DNA from: Pectobacterium carotovorum
Lineage (GTDB): Bacteria > Pseudomonadota > Gammaproteobacteria > Enterobacterales > Enterobacteriaceae
Length of the DNA: 64,000 nt
Assembly (NCBI GenBank): GCA_016415585.1
Contig: CP066552.1
Location: 3,534,001 to 3,598,000 of the forward strand
Direction: 5' to 3'
Shown: positions 39,592 to 49,613 of the stretch, one piece after another
How positions within the stretch are numbered: the first letter of the stretch is position 1
How the letters are laid out: the number at the start of each line of letters is the position of its first letter
Position numbers and translations under genes: made by a program
The notes under the pieces: model-generated
What the model was told of the DNA's origin: nothing
The model's database searches: none
Seen by the model: the letters and a program-made list of their open reading frames with translations, nothing else

Positions 39592-39865
39592 TATACCCTA
39601 AATAATTCGAGTTGCAGGACAAAAACGGCAAAGCGTTTTTGAACAGCGTTTGCGCTGACCCCGCAGGGGTGAGGCCATAAGGCCGAATAACGCGGCAAGA
39701 GAAAGAATCCCGATGAGCTTACTTGAGTAAGTGATTCGGGTGACTGACAAATCTGCCAGAGGCAGATTTGAACGCTGCTTGCAGCGGCCCCTACGGGGCG
39801 AGGTCCACGTAAGTGGGCCGAGTATCGTAGCCAACGCACATGCAGCTTGAAGGATGACGGGTATA
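39592..39865. repeat. ERIC element carrying two hairpin-string inserts
   Basis: Outer ends TATACCCTAAATAATTCGAG and CTTGAAGGATGACGGGTATA and the core ATGAGCTTACTTGAGTAAGTGATTCGGGTGA identify ERIC. Two inserts lengthen it to 274 bp. Insert 1 (39620-39684) has CAAAAACG/CGTTTTTG, AGCG/CGCT, ACCCC/GGGGT and GGCC/GGCC stems. Insert 2 (39748-39816) has CAAATCTGCC/GGCAGATTTG, GCTGC/GCAGC, CCCC/GGGG and CCAC/GTGG. They lie in the left and right arm. The element fills the panB-panC gap. Confidence 0.88.
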
Positions 39866-39882
39866 TTTTTAGGAGTACGAGT

Positions 39883-40737
39883 GTGTTAATAATCGAAACC
39901 CCTCTGCTGCTGCGCCGCGAAATCCGTCGCTGGCGTCAGGAAGGGAAACGCATTGCTTTAGTTCCTACCATGGGTAATTTGCATGACGGGCACATGACGC
40001 TGGTCGATGAAGCCAGAGCGCGTGCCGATATCGTTATTGTCAGCGTTTTTGTCAATCCTATGCAGTTTGAGCGGCCAGATGATTTAGCCCGCTACCCCCG
40101 GACGTTGCAGGAAGACTGCGAGAAATTGAATCGCCGCGGTGCCGATCTGGTTTTCGCACCAAGCCCAGATGTGATATACCCAAATGGACTAGAGTCGCAA
40201 ACGTTTGTCGATGTGCCCGGCCTGTCTTCCCTATTGGAAGGTGCCAGCCGTCCCGGTCATTTCCGGGGCGTTGCGACCATCGTCAGCAAGTTGTTCAATC
40301 TGGTACAGCCGGATGTCGCCTGCTTCGGCGAGAAAGATTACCAGCAGCTAGCGCTGATTCGGCAGCTTGTCCGCGATATGGGCTATGACATTGATATTAT
40401 TGGTGTCCCAATCGTGCGTGCAAAAGACGGTTTGGCATTGAGTTCACGTAATGGGTATCTCAGTGCGGAAGAACGCCAGCGGGCACCGCATGTTTATCAG
40501 GTGATGATGGACATGGCGACACAGTTGGACAACGGCGATCGTCAGATAGACACATTGCTGGAACAGGCGGCAGACAAGCTGCGTGAAGCGGGCTTTACGC
40601 CTGATGAACTGTTTATCCGCGATGCTGATACATTGCAACCGCTGAACGCGGCCAGCACACGAGCAGTGATTTTGATGGCTGCCTGGTTAGGCAAGGCCAG
40701 ATTGATTGATAACCACCAGGTCGATTTGACTGTATGA
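39883..40737 (+). CDS. panC: Pantothenate synthetase
   Basis: A 284-residue enzyme joining pantoate and beta-alanine (E. coli 283). The start is a GTG at 39883 with AGGAG seven bases before it, giving [17 protein letters not shown] like E. coli MLIIETLPLLRQQIRRL. An upstream ATG at 39847 lies inside the ERIC repeat and is not credible. The HIGH-like motif is MGNLHDGH, and KMSKS-like [12 protein letters not shown] is present. panD follows 17 bases after the stop. Confidence 0.96.
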   Translation: MLIIETPLLLRREIRRWRQEGKRIALVPTMGNLHDGHMTLVDEARARADIVIVSVFVNPMQFERPDDLARYPRTLQEDCEKLNRRGADLVFAPSPDVIYPNGLESQTFVDVPGLSSLLEGASRPGHFRGVATIVSKLFNLVQPDVACFGEKDYQQLALIRQLVRDMGYDIDIIGVPIVRAKDGLALSSRNGYLSAEERQRAPHVYQVMMDMATQLDNGDRQIDTLLEQAADKLREAGFTPDELFIRDADTLQPLNAASTRAVILMAAWLGKARLIDNHQVDLTV

Positions 40738-40754
40738 ACCGAGGTAACAAAGCG

Positions 40755-41135
40755 ATGATACGTACCATGCTGCAAGGCAAGCTGCACCGGGTCAAAGTGA
40801 CTCAGGCCGACTTGCATTATGAAGGCTCTTGCGCCATCGATCAGGATTTTATGGATGCCGCTGGCATTCTGGAATACGAAGCGATTGATATCTACAACGT
40901 TGATAACGGTCAGCGTTTCTCGACCTACGCCATTGCGGGCGAAAGAGGCTCACGTATTATCTCCGTGAACGGTGCCGCTGCTCGCCTTGCCTGCGTGGGC
41001 GACAAACTGATTATCTGCTCCTATGTGCAGATGTCCGACGAGCAGGCCAGAAGCCACAGCCCGAAGGTCGCCTATTTCTCTGGCGATAACGAGCTGCAAC
41101 GTCAGGCAAAAGCGATTCCGGTTCAGGTCGCCTGA
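40755..41135 (+). CDS. panD: Aspartate 1-decarboxylase
   Basis: A 126-residue pro-enzyme, the same length as E. coli PanD, that makes beta-alanine for pantothenate. It self-cleaves between Gly24 and Ser25 (HYEGSCAID) to form the pyruvoyl group. ATG 40755 was chosen by homology ([15 protein letters not shown]) over 40734, which overlaps panC. Ends at a strong terminator. Confidence 0.97.
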   Translation: MIRTMLQGKLHRVKVTQADLHYEGSCAIDQDFMDAAGILEYEAIDIYNVDNGQRFSTYAIAGERGSRIISVNGAAARLACVGDKLIICSYVQMSDEQARSHSPKVAYFSGDNELQRQAKAIPVQVA

Positions 41136-41144
41136 TCGCTAAGC

Positions 41145-41170
41145 AAAAGGCGGTGTTACCACCGCCTTTT
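41145..41170. terminator. Bidirectional Rho-independent terminator
   Basis: AAAAGGCGGTG and CACCGCCTTTT form a strong stem with a four-base loop, between panD and the convergent yadH. Confidence 0.9.
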
Positions 41171-41189
41171 CATTTACAGAGTGTACACA

Positions 41190-41960
41190 CTACGTCCGTA
41201 ACCCGCGACCGCGCTCAATCAGCCACCAGACCAGCAGATAAAACACCACGATAAAGGCAATCAGCACCGACATTGTGAACAGCAACGGTACATCCTGAAT
41301 CCCGAGGAAACCGTAGCGGAAGCCGCTGATCATGTACACCACCGGGTTCAGCTTGGAAACGGCCTGCCAGAACGACGGCAGCAGCGTCAGCGAGTAAAAC
41401 ACCCCACCCAGATAGGTCAGCGGCGTTAACACAAATGTCGGAATCAGGCTGATATCATCAAACGTTTTCGCAAAGACCGCATTCAATAAGCCCGCCAGCG
41501 AGAACAGCGTCGCCGTCAGCAACAGCGTCAGAACGATGATCCACCAGGCATGAACATGCAGCGGGACGAAAAACAGCGACACCGCCGTCACCAAAACCCC
41601 AACACACAGGCCACGCGCGATCCCGCCGCCAATGTAACCCGCAATAATCACATGGGTCGGAACAGGCGCGACCAGTAGTTCTTCAATATTGCGTTGAAAT
41701 TTGGCGCTGAAAAAGGAAGAAGCCACGTTGGCATAGGCGTTGGTAATCACCGCCATCATGATCAGACCCGGCACGATAAACTGCATGTAGGTAAAACCAT
41801 GCATTTCCCCAATACGTGAGCCGATCAGGTTGCCAAAAATAATGAAATACAGCGTCATGGTGATCACAGGCGGCACCAGCGTCTGAATCCAGATACGCCC
41901 AAATCGAGTGACTTCTTTCACCCAGATACTCTGTAGTGCTACCCAATACAAGTGCATCAT
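41190..41960 (-). CDS. yadH: ABC-2 type transporter permease YadH
   Basis: A 256-residue membrane protein with six helices, the same length as E. coli YadH (MMHLYWVALQSIWVKEVTRF). The ABC-2 permease signature LTPLTYLGGVFYSLTLLPSFWQ is near the C-terminal third. It pairs with YadG as an exporter of unknown substrate. It overlaps the yadG end by four bases. Confidence 0.94.
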   Translation of the reverse strand: MMHLYWVALQSIWVKEVTRFGRIWIQTLVPPVITMTLYFIIFGNLIGSRIGEMHGFTYMQFIVPGLIMMAVITNAYANVASSFFSAKFQRNIEELLVAPVPTHVIIAGYIGGGIARGLCVGVLVTAVSLFFVPLHVHAWWIIVLTLLLTATLFSLAGLLNAVFAKTFDDISLIPTFVLTPLTYLGGVFYSLTLLPSFWQAVSKLNPVVYMISGFRYGFLGIQDVPLLFTMSVLIAFIVVFYLLVWWLIERGRGLRT

Positions 41961-42895
41961 GCCTTTTCTCCCTTACCGTTCGTCCCGTCCCCATTAACCA
42001 ACGTGACAAACAGCTCTTCCAACCGGTTCGCTTTATTACGCATACTTAATATCGTTATCCCCTGTGCGCTTAGCTGGCTGAATAACGCGTTCAGACCTTG
42101 CTCGCGCATCACATCAACTTCCAGCGTTGACGTATCCATCAGGCGGAACGCATAGCCTTCAAGCTGTGGCAGCGGGCTTTTCGCCGCCAGATCGAAAATA
42201 AACGTTTCTGACTTAAGCTGAGCAAGAAGCTGCTTCATCGAGGTGTTCTCCACCAGCTCACCCCGCTGAATGATCCCAATGTTGCGACACAGCATTTCCG
42301 CTTCTTCCAGATAGTGCGTCGTCAGGATAATCGTGGTACCCTGCGCGTTCAGTTCTTTCAAAAAACCCCACATGGAACGACGTAATTCGATATCCACGCC
42401 CGCAGTCGGTTCATCAAGAATCAGCAGCTTAGGCTCATGCATTAACGCACGCGCAATCATCAGGCGGCGCTTCATCCCGCCGGACAACATCATCGCTTTT
42501 TCGTTACGTTTCTCCCACAGATCCAGCTGTTTCAGGTATTTTTCGGCACGCTGCAACGCGTCCTGACGTTTCACGCCATAATAGCCAGCCTGATTAACCA
42601 CAATCTGTAATACCGTTTCAAAGGGATTGAAGTTAAATTCCTGCGGGACCAACCCCAGTTGGCGTTTCGCATTCACTTTGTCCAGCTCAAGGTCATAGCC
42701 GAAGACGCGAACTTTACCGGCCGTTTTATTCACCAGCGAGCTGATAATCCCAATCGTGGTCGATTTTCCCGCGCCATTTGGCCCCAGAAGCGCATAGAAA
42801 TCCCCCGCTTCCACGTTCAGGTCGATCCCCCGTAGCGCTTTGACGCCTCCCGAATAGGTTTTGGTTAGTTGCGCCAGTTCCAGTGCATATGTCAT
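41957..42895 (-). CDS. yadG: ABC transporter ATP-binding protein YadG
   Basis: A 312-residue ATPase of the ABC-2 (DrrA/CcmA) group. Walker A is GPNGAGKST, signature LSGGMKRRLMIARAL, Walker B LLILDEPTAGVD, H-loop TTHYLEEAE. It works with YadH in an export pump of unknown substrate. The operon faces can across an ERIC element. Confidence 0.95.
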   Translation of the reverse strand: MTYALELAQLTKTYSGGVKALRGIDLNVEAGDFYALLGPNGAGKSTTIGIISSLVNKTAGKVRVFGYDLELDKVNAKRQLGLVPQEFNFNPFETVLQIVVNQAGYYGVKRQDALQRAEKYLKQLDLWEKRNEKAMMLSGGMKRRLMIARALMHEPKLLILDEPTAGVDIELRRSMWGFLKELNAQGTTIILTTHYLEEAEMLCRNIGIIQRGELVENTSMKQLLAQLKSETFIFDLAAKSPLPQLEGYAFRLMDTSTLEVDVMREQGLNALFSQLSAQGITILSMRNKANRLEELFVTLVNGDGTNGKGEKA

Positions 42896-42951
42896 AAGAA
42901 ATGGATTGCCTTATTATCAGTGAGTTCTACAGATTCAAAGTGTGACAAATA

Positions 42952-43219
<268 letters not shown>

Positions 43220-43298
43220 AACTATCGTTTTTCAAACGACGCATGTTGCCTTATATTACTCCTCACTGCCCCTTGTTTGTTACAGGTCATTTACTTTC

Positions 43299-43940
43299 AT
43301 GAAAGAAATTGAAACGCTCATCGCGAACAACCAGCTTTGGTCTAAAACGATGGTGGAAGAGGATCCTGGCTATTTTGAACGTCTGGCGCAGGCACAACGA
43401 CCCCGTTTTCTATGGATTGGATGCTCGGACAGTCGCGTACCTGCGGAAAGTCTGACCAGCCTTGAGCCTGGTGAACTGTTTGTTCACCGTAACGTCGCCA
43501 ATCTGGTTATTCACACCGACCTCAATTGCCTGTCTGTCGTGCAATATGCCGTCGAAGTTCTCGAAGTCGAACATATCATTATCTGCGGCCACTACGGCTG
43601 CGGTGGTGTTCAGGCTGCGGTGGAAAACCCGGAATTGGGTTTGATTAACAACTGGCTGCTGCATATCCGTGATTTGTGGTACAAGCATAGTTCGCTGCTG
43701 GGGGAATTGCCTCCCGAACAGCGGCTGAATACGCTCTGTGAAATCAACGTTGTCGAGCAGGTTTATAATCTCGGCCACTCCACCATCATGCAGTCCGCCT
43801 GGAAGCGTGGGCAGAAAGTCACGATCCACGGTTGGGTTTACGGTATTCAGGATGGCCGTCTGCGCGATCTGGAAGTGACTGCGACCAACCGGGAGACGCT
43901 GGAACAGCGTTATCGCCGCGCGATTTCTACCCTGTCTTGA
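43299..43940 (+). CDS. can: Beta-carbonic anhydrase
   Basis: A 213-residue zinc enzyme interconverting CO2 and bicarbonate (E. coli Can 220). Zinc ligands are Cys42, His98 and Cys101, with the Asp44-Arg46 dyad in [15 protein letters not shown] is intact. Essential in air in E. coli. It is convergent with hpt. Confidence 0.96.
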   Translation: MKEIETLIANNQLWSKTMVEEDPGYFERLAQAQRPRFLWIGCSDSRVPAESLTSLEPGELFVHRNVANLVIHTDLNCLSVVQYAVEVLEVEHIIICGHYGCGGVQAAVENPELGLINNWLLHIRDLWYKHSSLLGELPPEQRLNTLCEINVVEQVYNLGHSTIMQSAWKRGQKVTIHGWVYGIQDGRLRDLEVTATNRETLEQRYRRAISTLS

Positions 43941-43950
43941 TTCGCTGCCT

Positions 43951-43971
43951 GACGCCCACTCGCTGGGCGTC
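43951..43971. terminator. Hairpin between can and hpt
   Basis: GACGCCCA and TGGGCGTC form an 8-bp stem with a five-base loop between convergent genes. No U-tract follows on either strand. Confidence 0.45.
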
Positions 43972-43999
43972 GCTCACGGCATCGGCCTTATCTGATACG

Positions 44000-44536
44000 C
44001 TATTCCTGTGGAACAACCTTGCCGACGTAAGGTAAGTGGCGATAGTGTTGGGCATAGTCGATGCCGTAACCCACAACGAACTCATCGGGGATCGAGAACC
44101 CAACCCACTCGACTTTCACCGCCACTTCACGGCGCTCCGGTTTGTCCAGCAGCGTACAGATCGCCAGCGATTTCGGCGCACGCAGTTGCAGAATTTCCCG
44201 CACTTTGCTCAGCGTATTGCCCGAGTCGATAATATCTTCCACGATCAACACGTCTTTGCCGCGAATATCTTCATCCAGATCTTTCAGGATCTTAACATCG
44301 CGCGTACTGTTCATACCGCTGCCATAGCTGGATGCCGTCATGAAATCCACTTCGTGAGGGACATCAATCGCCCGGCATAAATCGGCCATAAAGATAAACG
44401 ATCCGCGCAATAACCCCACCAGCACCATATCGCTGCCGCTATCACGGTAGTGTTCGCTGATCTGTTGCCCCAGTTCGGTAACCCGCGCCATCACTTCCTG
44501 CTCAGAAATCATGACTTCCACGGTATGTTTCATCAT
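44000..44536 (-). CDS. hpt: Hypoxanthine phosphoribosyltransferase
   Basis: A 178-residue purine-salvage enzyme using PRPP. The PRPP loop is [14 protein letters not shown], and [12 protein letters not shown] is the flexible loop. The start pair ATG-ATG (44536/44533) was chosen by homology to MKHTVEVM and a GAG eight bases before; 14 upstream residues are unsupported. It is convergent with can, matching E. coli order. Confidence 0.96.
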   Translation of the reverse strand: MMKHTVEVMISEQEVMARVTELGQQISEHYRDSGSDMVLVGLLRGSFIFMADLCRAIDVPHEVDFMTASSYGSGMNSTRDVKILKDLDEDIRGKDVLIVEDIIDSGNTLSKVREILQLRAPKSLAICTLLDKPERREVAVKVEWVGFSIPDEFVVGYGIDYAQHYRHLPYVGKVVPQE

Positions 44537-44685
44537 ACTGATAACTCTTTGAAGTAAGGTATTCAGCACCATCGGCAAAATGACAGATTCATTATCGATG
44601 ATGCGCCAATGCTGACGTTTGAATCAGCCCGGGCAATGCCCAAGCGCGCGAAGTATATCAGAAACCACACCATGAAGGAGACACC

Positions 44686-45117
44686 ATGAGCACACCACCA
44701 GTGGATGTTTGCTACAAAGTGAATGCCCCGCTTTCCAGTCAGCAGTTCATTGAGCTGTTGGCGAAAACCTCATTGGGGCCGCGCCGCCCGCTGGACGACG
44801 AAGTGGCAATTGCCGGTATGCTTAAGCACGCCAACCTGCTGGTTTCCGCCTGGCAAGGGGAGACACTGGTTGGGATCGCGCGCAGCGTGACGGATTTTCA
44901 TTTTTGCTGTTATCTGTCCGATCTGGCGGTATCAGAGGACTGTCAGCATGCGGGAATAGGCAAGAAACTGATTCAACAAACCGCTCAGCAGCTTGAAAAA
45001 GGCTGCAAAATCATTTTGCTGGCCGCGCCGCTGGCGGTGGATTACTACCCGAAATTAGGGTTTGAAAAACACAACAGCACGTGGCTCATGCCAGCGGCAG
45101 ACCTGCACGAGGCATAA
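44686..45117 (+). CDS. GNAT family N-acetyltransferase
   Basis: A 143-residue acetyltransferase. The acetyl-CoA loop is QHAGIGKKLIQQ after the strand YLSDLAVSEDC, and YYPKLGFEKH is the usual C-terminal motif. AAGGAG precedes the ATG. Substrate unknown. Its stop codon abuts the stop codon of the convergent ABC ATPase with no base in between. Confidence 0.88.
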   Translation: MSTPPVDVCYKVNAPLSSQQFIELLAKTSLGPRRPLDDEVAIAGMLKHANLLVSAWQGETLVGIARSVTDFHFCCYLSDLAVSEDCQHAGIGKKLIQQTAQQLEKGCKIILLAAPLAVDYYPKLGFEKHNSTWLMPAADLHEA

Positions 45118-46203
45118 TCATTTCGTTTCAGGGCCGTCAGCCGGACCGCTGGCGGCGGGTAAAGCAGGATACAAGACTGGCGGATCCGTCTTAATGCTTA
45201 AACGCACCTGCTGTCCCGGTTCAAACCAGTTGCCAGTCTGCACCAGCAGCATCAGTTCTCCCATCTTCACCCGATACAAGTTTGATGTGCCCATAAATAG
45301 CCTATCTTCGATCGACGCCGGACCATCGGGATCGAGCGCCAGCGCCACGTCTGCCGGGCGCACCATCCAGTCGCATTGTGAATCCATCGGCTGATTGAGT
45401 GGATGTGTCGCCTGATGATCGCCCAATGGGCTTTGCCACTGATGGTCACTCATAATTTTCACAGGCAAATAGTTCGTATTCCCCATAAAATCAGCCACAA
45501 AGCGGCTATTCGGGCGATGGTACAGCTCGGATGGGTAGCCCTGCTGCATAATTTTCCCTTCATCCAGCAGAATCAGGTGATCGGCGCAGGCAAAGGCTTC
45601 CTCTCTGCTGTGCGTAGCGAAAACCGCCGCGACATGGCGCTGTTTGAGAACCTGCCGTAATTCGGTGATCAAGCGGTAACGGGTCTGGCTGTCCAGACCT
45701 GGGAAGGGTTCATCCAGCAACAGCAGTTTCGGCTCACAGGCTAGCGCGCGGGCAATCGCCAAACACTGTTGCTGTTCATTCGATAGCTCGTGTGGATAGC
45801 GTGCGGCGACATCATCCAGTTGCAAGAGCGTCAGCATCTCCGCACAGATTGGCTTCACCTCGCTTTCCGGGCGGCCATATAAGCCAAACGCAATGTTGCC
45901 TTCCACCGTGAGATGCGGAAAGAGCGCATAGTCCTGAAAAATCAGGCCAACCTGACGCGGCTCAGGCAGGACGTACTCTTGCGGTGAGCTGACGGGTTCA
46001 CCCTCCAGCAAGATCTTGCCCTGAGTAATCGGCAGCAGGCCAGCGATCACCTGTAATAGCGCCGTTTTACCGCAGCCGTTTTTACCTAGTAGGCAAATCG
46101 TTTCATCATCGCGCACGGCAAATGAGATGTTCTCCAACACGGGGGACTGCTGTAGCGTACAACTTACCGCCTGAACGCTCAGAATATCTATCGACGCGGC
46201 CAT
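45118..46203 (-). CDS. Ferric-type ABC transporter ATPase (FbpC-like), altered signature
   Basis: A 361-residue ATPase of the CysA/PotA/FbpC group: Walker A GKNGCGKT (40-47), Q-loop IFQDYALFPHLTV, Walker B LLLLDEP, H-loop ATHSREEA, then a TOBE-like C terminus (about 245-350). The ABC signature, normally LSGGQQQR, is LSNEQQQC at residues 140-147; the nucleotides confirm this. Loss of both glycines usually impairs ATP hydrolysis. It follows the permease by four bases and is in the same transcript. Confidence 0.85.
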   Translation of the reverse strand: MAASIDILSVQAVSCTLQQSPVLENISFAVRDDETICLLGKNGCGKTALLQVIAGLLPITQGKILLEGEPVSSPQEYVLPEPRQVGLIFQDYALFPHLTVEGNIAFGLYGRPESEVKPICAEMLTLLQLDDVAARYPHELSNEQQQCLAIARALACEPKLLLLDEPFPGLDSQTRYRLITELRQVLKQRHVAAVFATHSREEAFACADHLILLDEGKIMQQGYPSELYHRPNSRFVADFMGNTNYLPVKIMSDHQWQSPLGDHQATHPLNQPMDSQCDWMVRPADVALALDPDGPASIEDRLFMGTSNLYRVKMGELMLLVQTGNWFEPGQQVRLSIKTDPPVLYPALPAASGPADGPETK

Positions 46204-46207
46204 GTCA

Positions 46208-47830
46208 TTATCCTTTTATATTCAGTGCGCGATTCAGCCAGAAAACAGGGATTAGCCCTACCGCCACCAGCACCAGCGCAGGAAAGGCAAATGACGCAAT
46301 CTGCTCACTCGCCGTAAAGCGAAAAACATACGTTGCCAACGTATCAATCCCGAAAGGGCGCAGCAGCAGCGAAACATTCAGCTCTTTCATGCTTTCCGTG
46401 AAAATCAGCAGCGCCCCGATAAACAGGCTGCGGCGCAACAGAGGAATATGCACGCGTGACCAGCGGCTGAGGGGAGACGCGCCCAGTACAAGGCTCGCGC
46501 TGTCCAGCGAACGCGGGATGGCTTCCATACTGCGCTCAAGGCTGTCCAGCATCAGACGCCCAAATTTAACGCTATAGGCGAGGATGAGAATAAACAGCGA
46601 TCCCGCCAGCAAAGCCTCCGCGGGAGGTAACCCCGCCGCGCTGGCAAACAGATTAATTCCGCTGTCCACTAGCGACAGCAGGGTAAACAGTCCGACAGCC
46701 AGCACCGCGCCGGGCAAAGCAAAACTCAGGCTGACTAACCTAACCGGCGTCTGATTGGCAAATACCCCGGCCGTGCGCGTGTAGAAGATAAACGACAGCG
46801 CCATCAGCGTAATGATGGCTGTCGCAATGGCCGACGCCAACAGGCTATTCGTTACCGCGTGGAGGAACGCCATATCCCACACCGACAGCATGTGTCGGAG
46901 GGCCAAAAAGAGTAGATACAGCAGCGGGAACAGAAAAGACAGACAAACGATTCCCCAGCAGTAACTGCGAACCACCTTGCTGCGCCACCCGCTCAACACA
47001 GGCGGAACCACCTGAGAAGGATTCGCTTGAGCTTGATAAATTCTCTGCTTGCGACGCCAGAAATTAACCAGAAACATCAAGAGGAAGATCGCAGGTAAAA
47101 TCAACACGCCAACGCGTGCTGCCGCGCCGAGATCGCCCTGCTTCTGCCAAATATCCAGCACCTGTGTTGTCAGGGTTGGGGTATCAAGATAAGACGCCGC
47201 ACCATAATCGCCCAGAGTCTCGACCACCACTAGCGCACCGCCGCAGGCAATCGCAGGCCGTGCAATAGGTAAACATAAGCGGCGGAATACCTGAGCGCGC
47301 GTCTGATTCAGTAAACGTGCCGAATGGATAAGGCTGGCTGGCTGTTTCACCAGCGCTTCGCGCACTAACAGGTAAATATAGGGATAGAGCACCAGCGCCA
47401 GCACCAAACTTATGCAGCCCAGCGCAACGGGTAGCCCAACAACGTGGGATTTTCCCCACGATGGGGCTATCTGCCACCCGCCTTCCTGCAACAACTGGGA
47501 CAGATGCCGTAACACATCAGTATAAAGGTAGGCGAGCAGGAACGCGGGCATCGCGAGCGGCAGGCAAAGCGCCCATTGCAGTACGCGATGACCGGGAAAA
47601 CGGTACATAGCGATAAACCAGGCGGAAGGCAATCCAAACAGTAGGCTGAAGAACAGCGTGCCAACCACGATGACCGCTGAATGTATCAGGTAGGTGGGTA
47701 ACCCAATTTGCCACAGTTGGGTAAATCCCATCCCATCGGCAAAAAAAGCCTGATAAAAAACCGTTGCTAAAGGAAGCAGCAACAGTCCCGCCAACAACCA
47801 ACTACTGACGCGCCAGACACCGGAGATCAT
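46208..47830 (-). CDS. Ferric-type ABC transporter permease (FbpB/SfuB-like)
   Basis: A 540-residue membrane protein of two fused permease halves. EAA-like loops are HSARLLNQTRAQVFRRLCLPIARP (first half) and DSASLVLGASPLSRWSRVHIPLLRR (second half), each amid about six helices. This is the FbpB/SfuB layout for iron(III), or related uptake of other small anions or thiamine-like compounds. No periplasmic binding protein gene is next to it, although these operons usually begin with one. Confidence 0.86.
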   Translation of the reverse strand: MISGVWRVSSWLLAGLLLLPLATVFYQAFFADGMGFTQLWQIGLPTYLIHSAVIVVGTLFFSLLFGLPSAWFIAMYRFPGHRVLQWALCLPLAMPAFLLAYLYTDVLRHLSQLLQEGGWQIAPSWGKSHVVGLPVALGCISLVLALVLYPYIYLLVREALVKQPASLIHSARLLNQTRAQVFRRLCLPIARPAIACGGALVVVETLGDYGAASYLDTPTLTTQVLDIWQKQGDLGAAARVGVLILPAIFLLMFLVNFWRRKQRIYQAQANPSQVVPPVLSGWRSKVVRSYCWGIVCLSFLFPLLYLLFLALRHMLSVWDMAFLHAVTNSLLASAIATAIITLMALSFIFYTRTAGVFANQTPVRLVSLSFALPGAVLAVGLFTLLSLVDSGINLFASAAGLPPAEALLAGSLFILILAYSVKFGRLMLDSLERSMEAIPRSLDSASLVLGASPLSRWSRVHIPLLRRSLFIGALLIFTESMKELNVSLLLRPFGIDTLATYVFRFTASEQIASFAFPALVLVAVGLIPVFWLNRALNIKG

Positions 47831-47858
47831 AGAATAAAAACTGTATTAGATGAGATCG

Positions 47859-47874
47859 CTGTTATTAATAACAG
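47859..47874. promoter_or_regulatory. 16-bp perfect palindrome upstream of the permease gene
   Basis: CTGTTATT-AATAACAG begins 29 bases before the permease start on the minus strand. Position and symmetry suggest an operator. It is not a good Fur box. The rest of this 418-base gap holds an ERIC element and no gene. Confidence 0.45.
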
Positions 47875-48040
47875 AGGCTGACGGCGGCGTCATCGTATCA
47901 AACAGCGATAAATAGGCTCTAATCTTGCGATTAACCTGAGGCGATTGCCATCACCGACCGTCACTAAAATAAAAATCAACCATTTCAATAGATTGCATTT
48001 ATTGGTTTTCCACCTTTTCACCATTCGTTTTTTATCGCAA

Positions 48041-48164
48041 CCCCTAAATAATTCGAGTTGCAGGCAGGCGGCGACACAGCGAATCCTCAGGAGCTTACAT
48101 CAGTAAGTGACTGGGGTAAGCGAGGAAAGCCAACGCACATGCAGCTTGAAGAATGACGGGGATA
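48041..48164. repeat. ERIC element, full length
   Basis: A 124-bp copy with CCCCTAAATAATTCGAGTTG at the left, GGAGCTTACATCAGTAAGTG in the core and GCAGCTTGAAGAATGACGGGG at the right. It has no hairpin-string inserts, so it shows the unexpanded form. Confidence 0.92.
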
Positions 48165-48248
48165 TCAGATGTTTCCCGTAAGAAAACTTGGAACCTCATG
48201 GGATATCTGTGATAACGTCATCTGACAACATTTGGAACAGGTTCAACC

Positions 48249-48596
48249 ATGAAAAACTCTGCGCTGGCTCTGCTCCTGCTAAGCCTGATGAGCTTCTCTT
48301 CCGCCAGCAAGGCGCTGAATGAATTTGAAGCGGAAGATCTGGCCGATCTGACCGCGATCTTTGTTTATCTGAAAAACCACTGTGGCTATCAAGATCTGCC
48401 GAATGAACAGATTCGTCGGACACTGGTCGCATTTGCTCAGCAAAACCGCTGGGATCTCAGCAATTACAGCGCTTACGATATGACAGCGATGGGTGAAGAC
48501 AGCTATCGCGATCTGAGTAAAATCGCTATCCCGACGCCAAAGAAATGCCAGTCTCTGGCGCGTAATTCGCTCGGTTTGCTCTCCTACGCACAGTAG
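48249..48596 (+). CDS. yacC: YacC family exported pilotin-like protein
   Basis: A 115-residue protein with a signal peptide (MKNSALALLLLSLMSFSSASKA-L). The mature part EFEAEDLADLTAIFVYLKNHCGYQDLPNEQIRRTLVAFAQQNRWDLSNY is close to E. coli YacC, with two cysteines. YacC resembles PulS/OutS pilotins of type II secretion but its role is not established. It precedes speE, as in E. coli. Confidence 0.93.
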   Translation: MKNSALALLLLSLMSFSSASKALNEFEAEDLADLTAIFVYLKNHCGYQDLPNEQIRRTLVAFAQQNRWDLSNYSAYDMTAMGEDSYRDLSKIAIPTPKKCQSLARNSLGLLSYAQ

Positions 48597-48704
48597 TTCT
48601 CTTCCACCTCCGCGCTGACTGAAATTTGACCGTGCAAGCGGCAAAAGAGTCGGCTATGATGGCGCGCCAATTTTCATGGCTGTTATCGCGGAGGAAGCCC
48701 TAAC

Positions 48705-49568
48705 ATGTCCCAGAAAGAAATTTGGTATGAAACCCTACATGCCAACTTTGGCCAGTACTTTTCGGTTGATCGTGTGCTGTATCACGAGAAGACCGATCAT
48801 CAAGATCTCATCATCTTTGAAAACGACGCATTAGGCCGCGTGATGGCGCTTGACGGCGTGGTGCAAACCACCGAGCGCGATGAATTCATCTATCACGAAA
48901 TGCTCACCCACGTTCCTCTTCTGTCACACGGCAATGCTAAACGCGTCCTGATTATCGGTGGCGGCGATGGCGGTATGCTGCGGGAAGTCAGCCGACACCG
49001 CGGCGTCGAACATATCACGATGGTAGAAATTGATGCGGGCGTGGTGGAATTTTGTCGCCAGTATCTGCCCAATCACAGCGCCGGTAGCTATGACGACCCG
49101 CGTTTTAATCTGGTGATTGATGACGGCGTTAACTTCGTCAGACAGTGCAGCGACAAGTTTGACGTCATTATTTCCGATTGCACCGACCCCATCGGCCCCG
49201 GCGAAAGCTTGTTCACCTCCGATTTCTATCAGGGCTGCGCCCGTTGCCTGAACGAAGGCGGGATTTTCGTCGCTCAGAATGGCGTGTGTTTCCTGCAACA
49301 GGATGAAGCCGTCGGCAGCCATAAAAAACTCAGCCACTATTTCAACGATGTCAGCTTTTATCAGGCGGCGATCCCGACGTATTACGGCGGCATTATGACG
49401 TTCGCCTGGGCCAGCAATAACCCGGCGCTGCGTCAGATAGACACCGCCACGCTGCGCCAGCGTTTTGCGCACTCTGGTATCACCTGTCGCTATTACACAC
49501 CAAATGTTCACATCGGCAGTTTTGCCCTGCCACAGTATCTGCTGAGCGCGTTACAGAATGCGCAATAG
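48705..49568 (+). CDS. speE: Polyamine aminopropyltransferase (spermidine synthase)
   Basis: A 287-residue enzyme (E. coli 288) that makes spermidine from putrescine and decarboxylated SAM. The cofactor motif is [14 protein letters not shown], and the catalytic aspartate lies in [12 protein letters not shown]. speD follows after 45 bases and supplies the decarboxylated SAM, so the pair forms a complete pathway step. Confidence 0.97.
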   Translation: MSQKEIWYETLHANFGQYFSVDRVLYHEKTDHQDLIIFENDALGRVMALDGVVQTTERDEFIYHEMLTHVPLLSHGNAKRVLIIGGGDGGMLREVSRHRGVEHITMVEIDAGVVEFCRQYLPNHSAGSYDDPRFNLVIDDGVNFVRQCSDKFDVIISDCTDPIGPGESLFTSDFYQGCARCLNEGGIFVAQNGVCFLQQDEAVGSHKKLSHYFNDVSFYQAAIPTYYGGIMTFAWASNNPALRQIDTATLRQRFAHSGITCRYYTPNVHIGSFALPQYLLSALQNAQ

Positions 49569-49613
49569 CCCATCACTTAGGGTAACCACACAACCACAAG
49601 GGGGTGACGTAAA

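Noticed and set aside
48196..48432. 78-codon minus-strand frame over the yacC start
   Set aside because: Antisense shadow of yacC, which is a clear ortholog of the E. coli gene.
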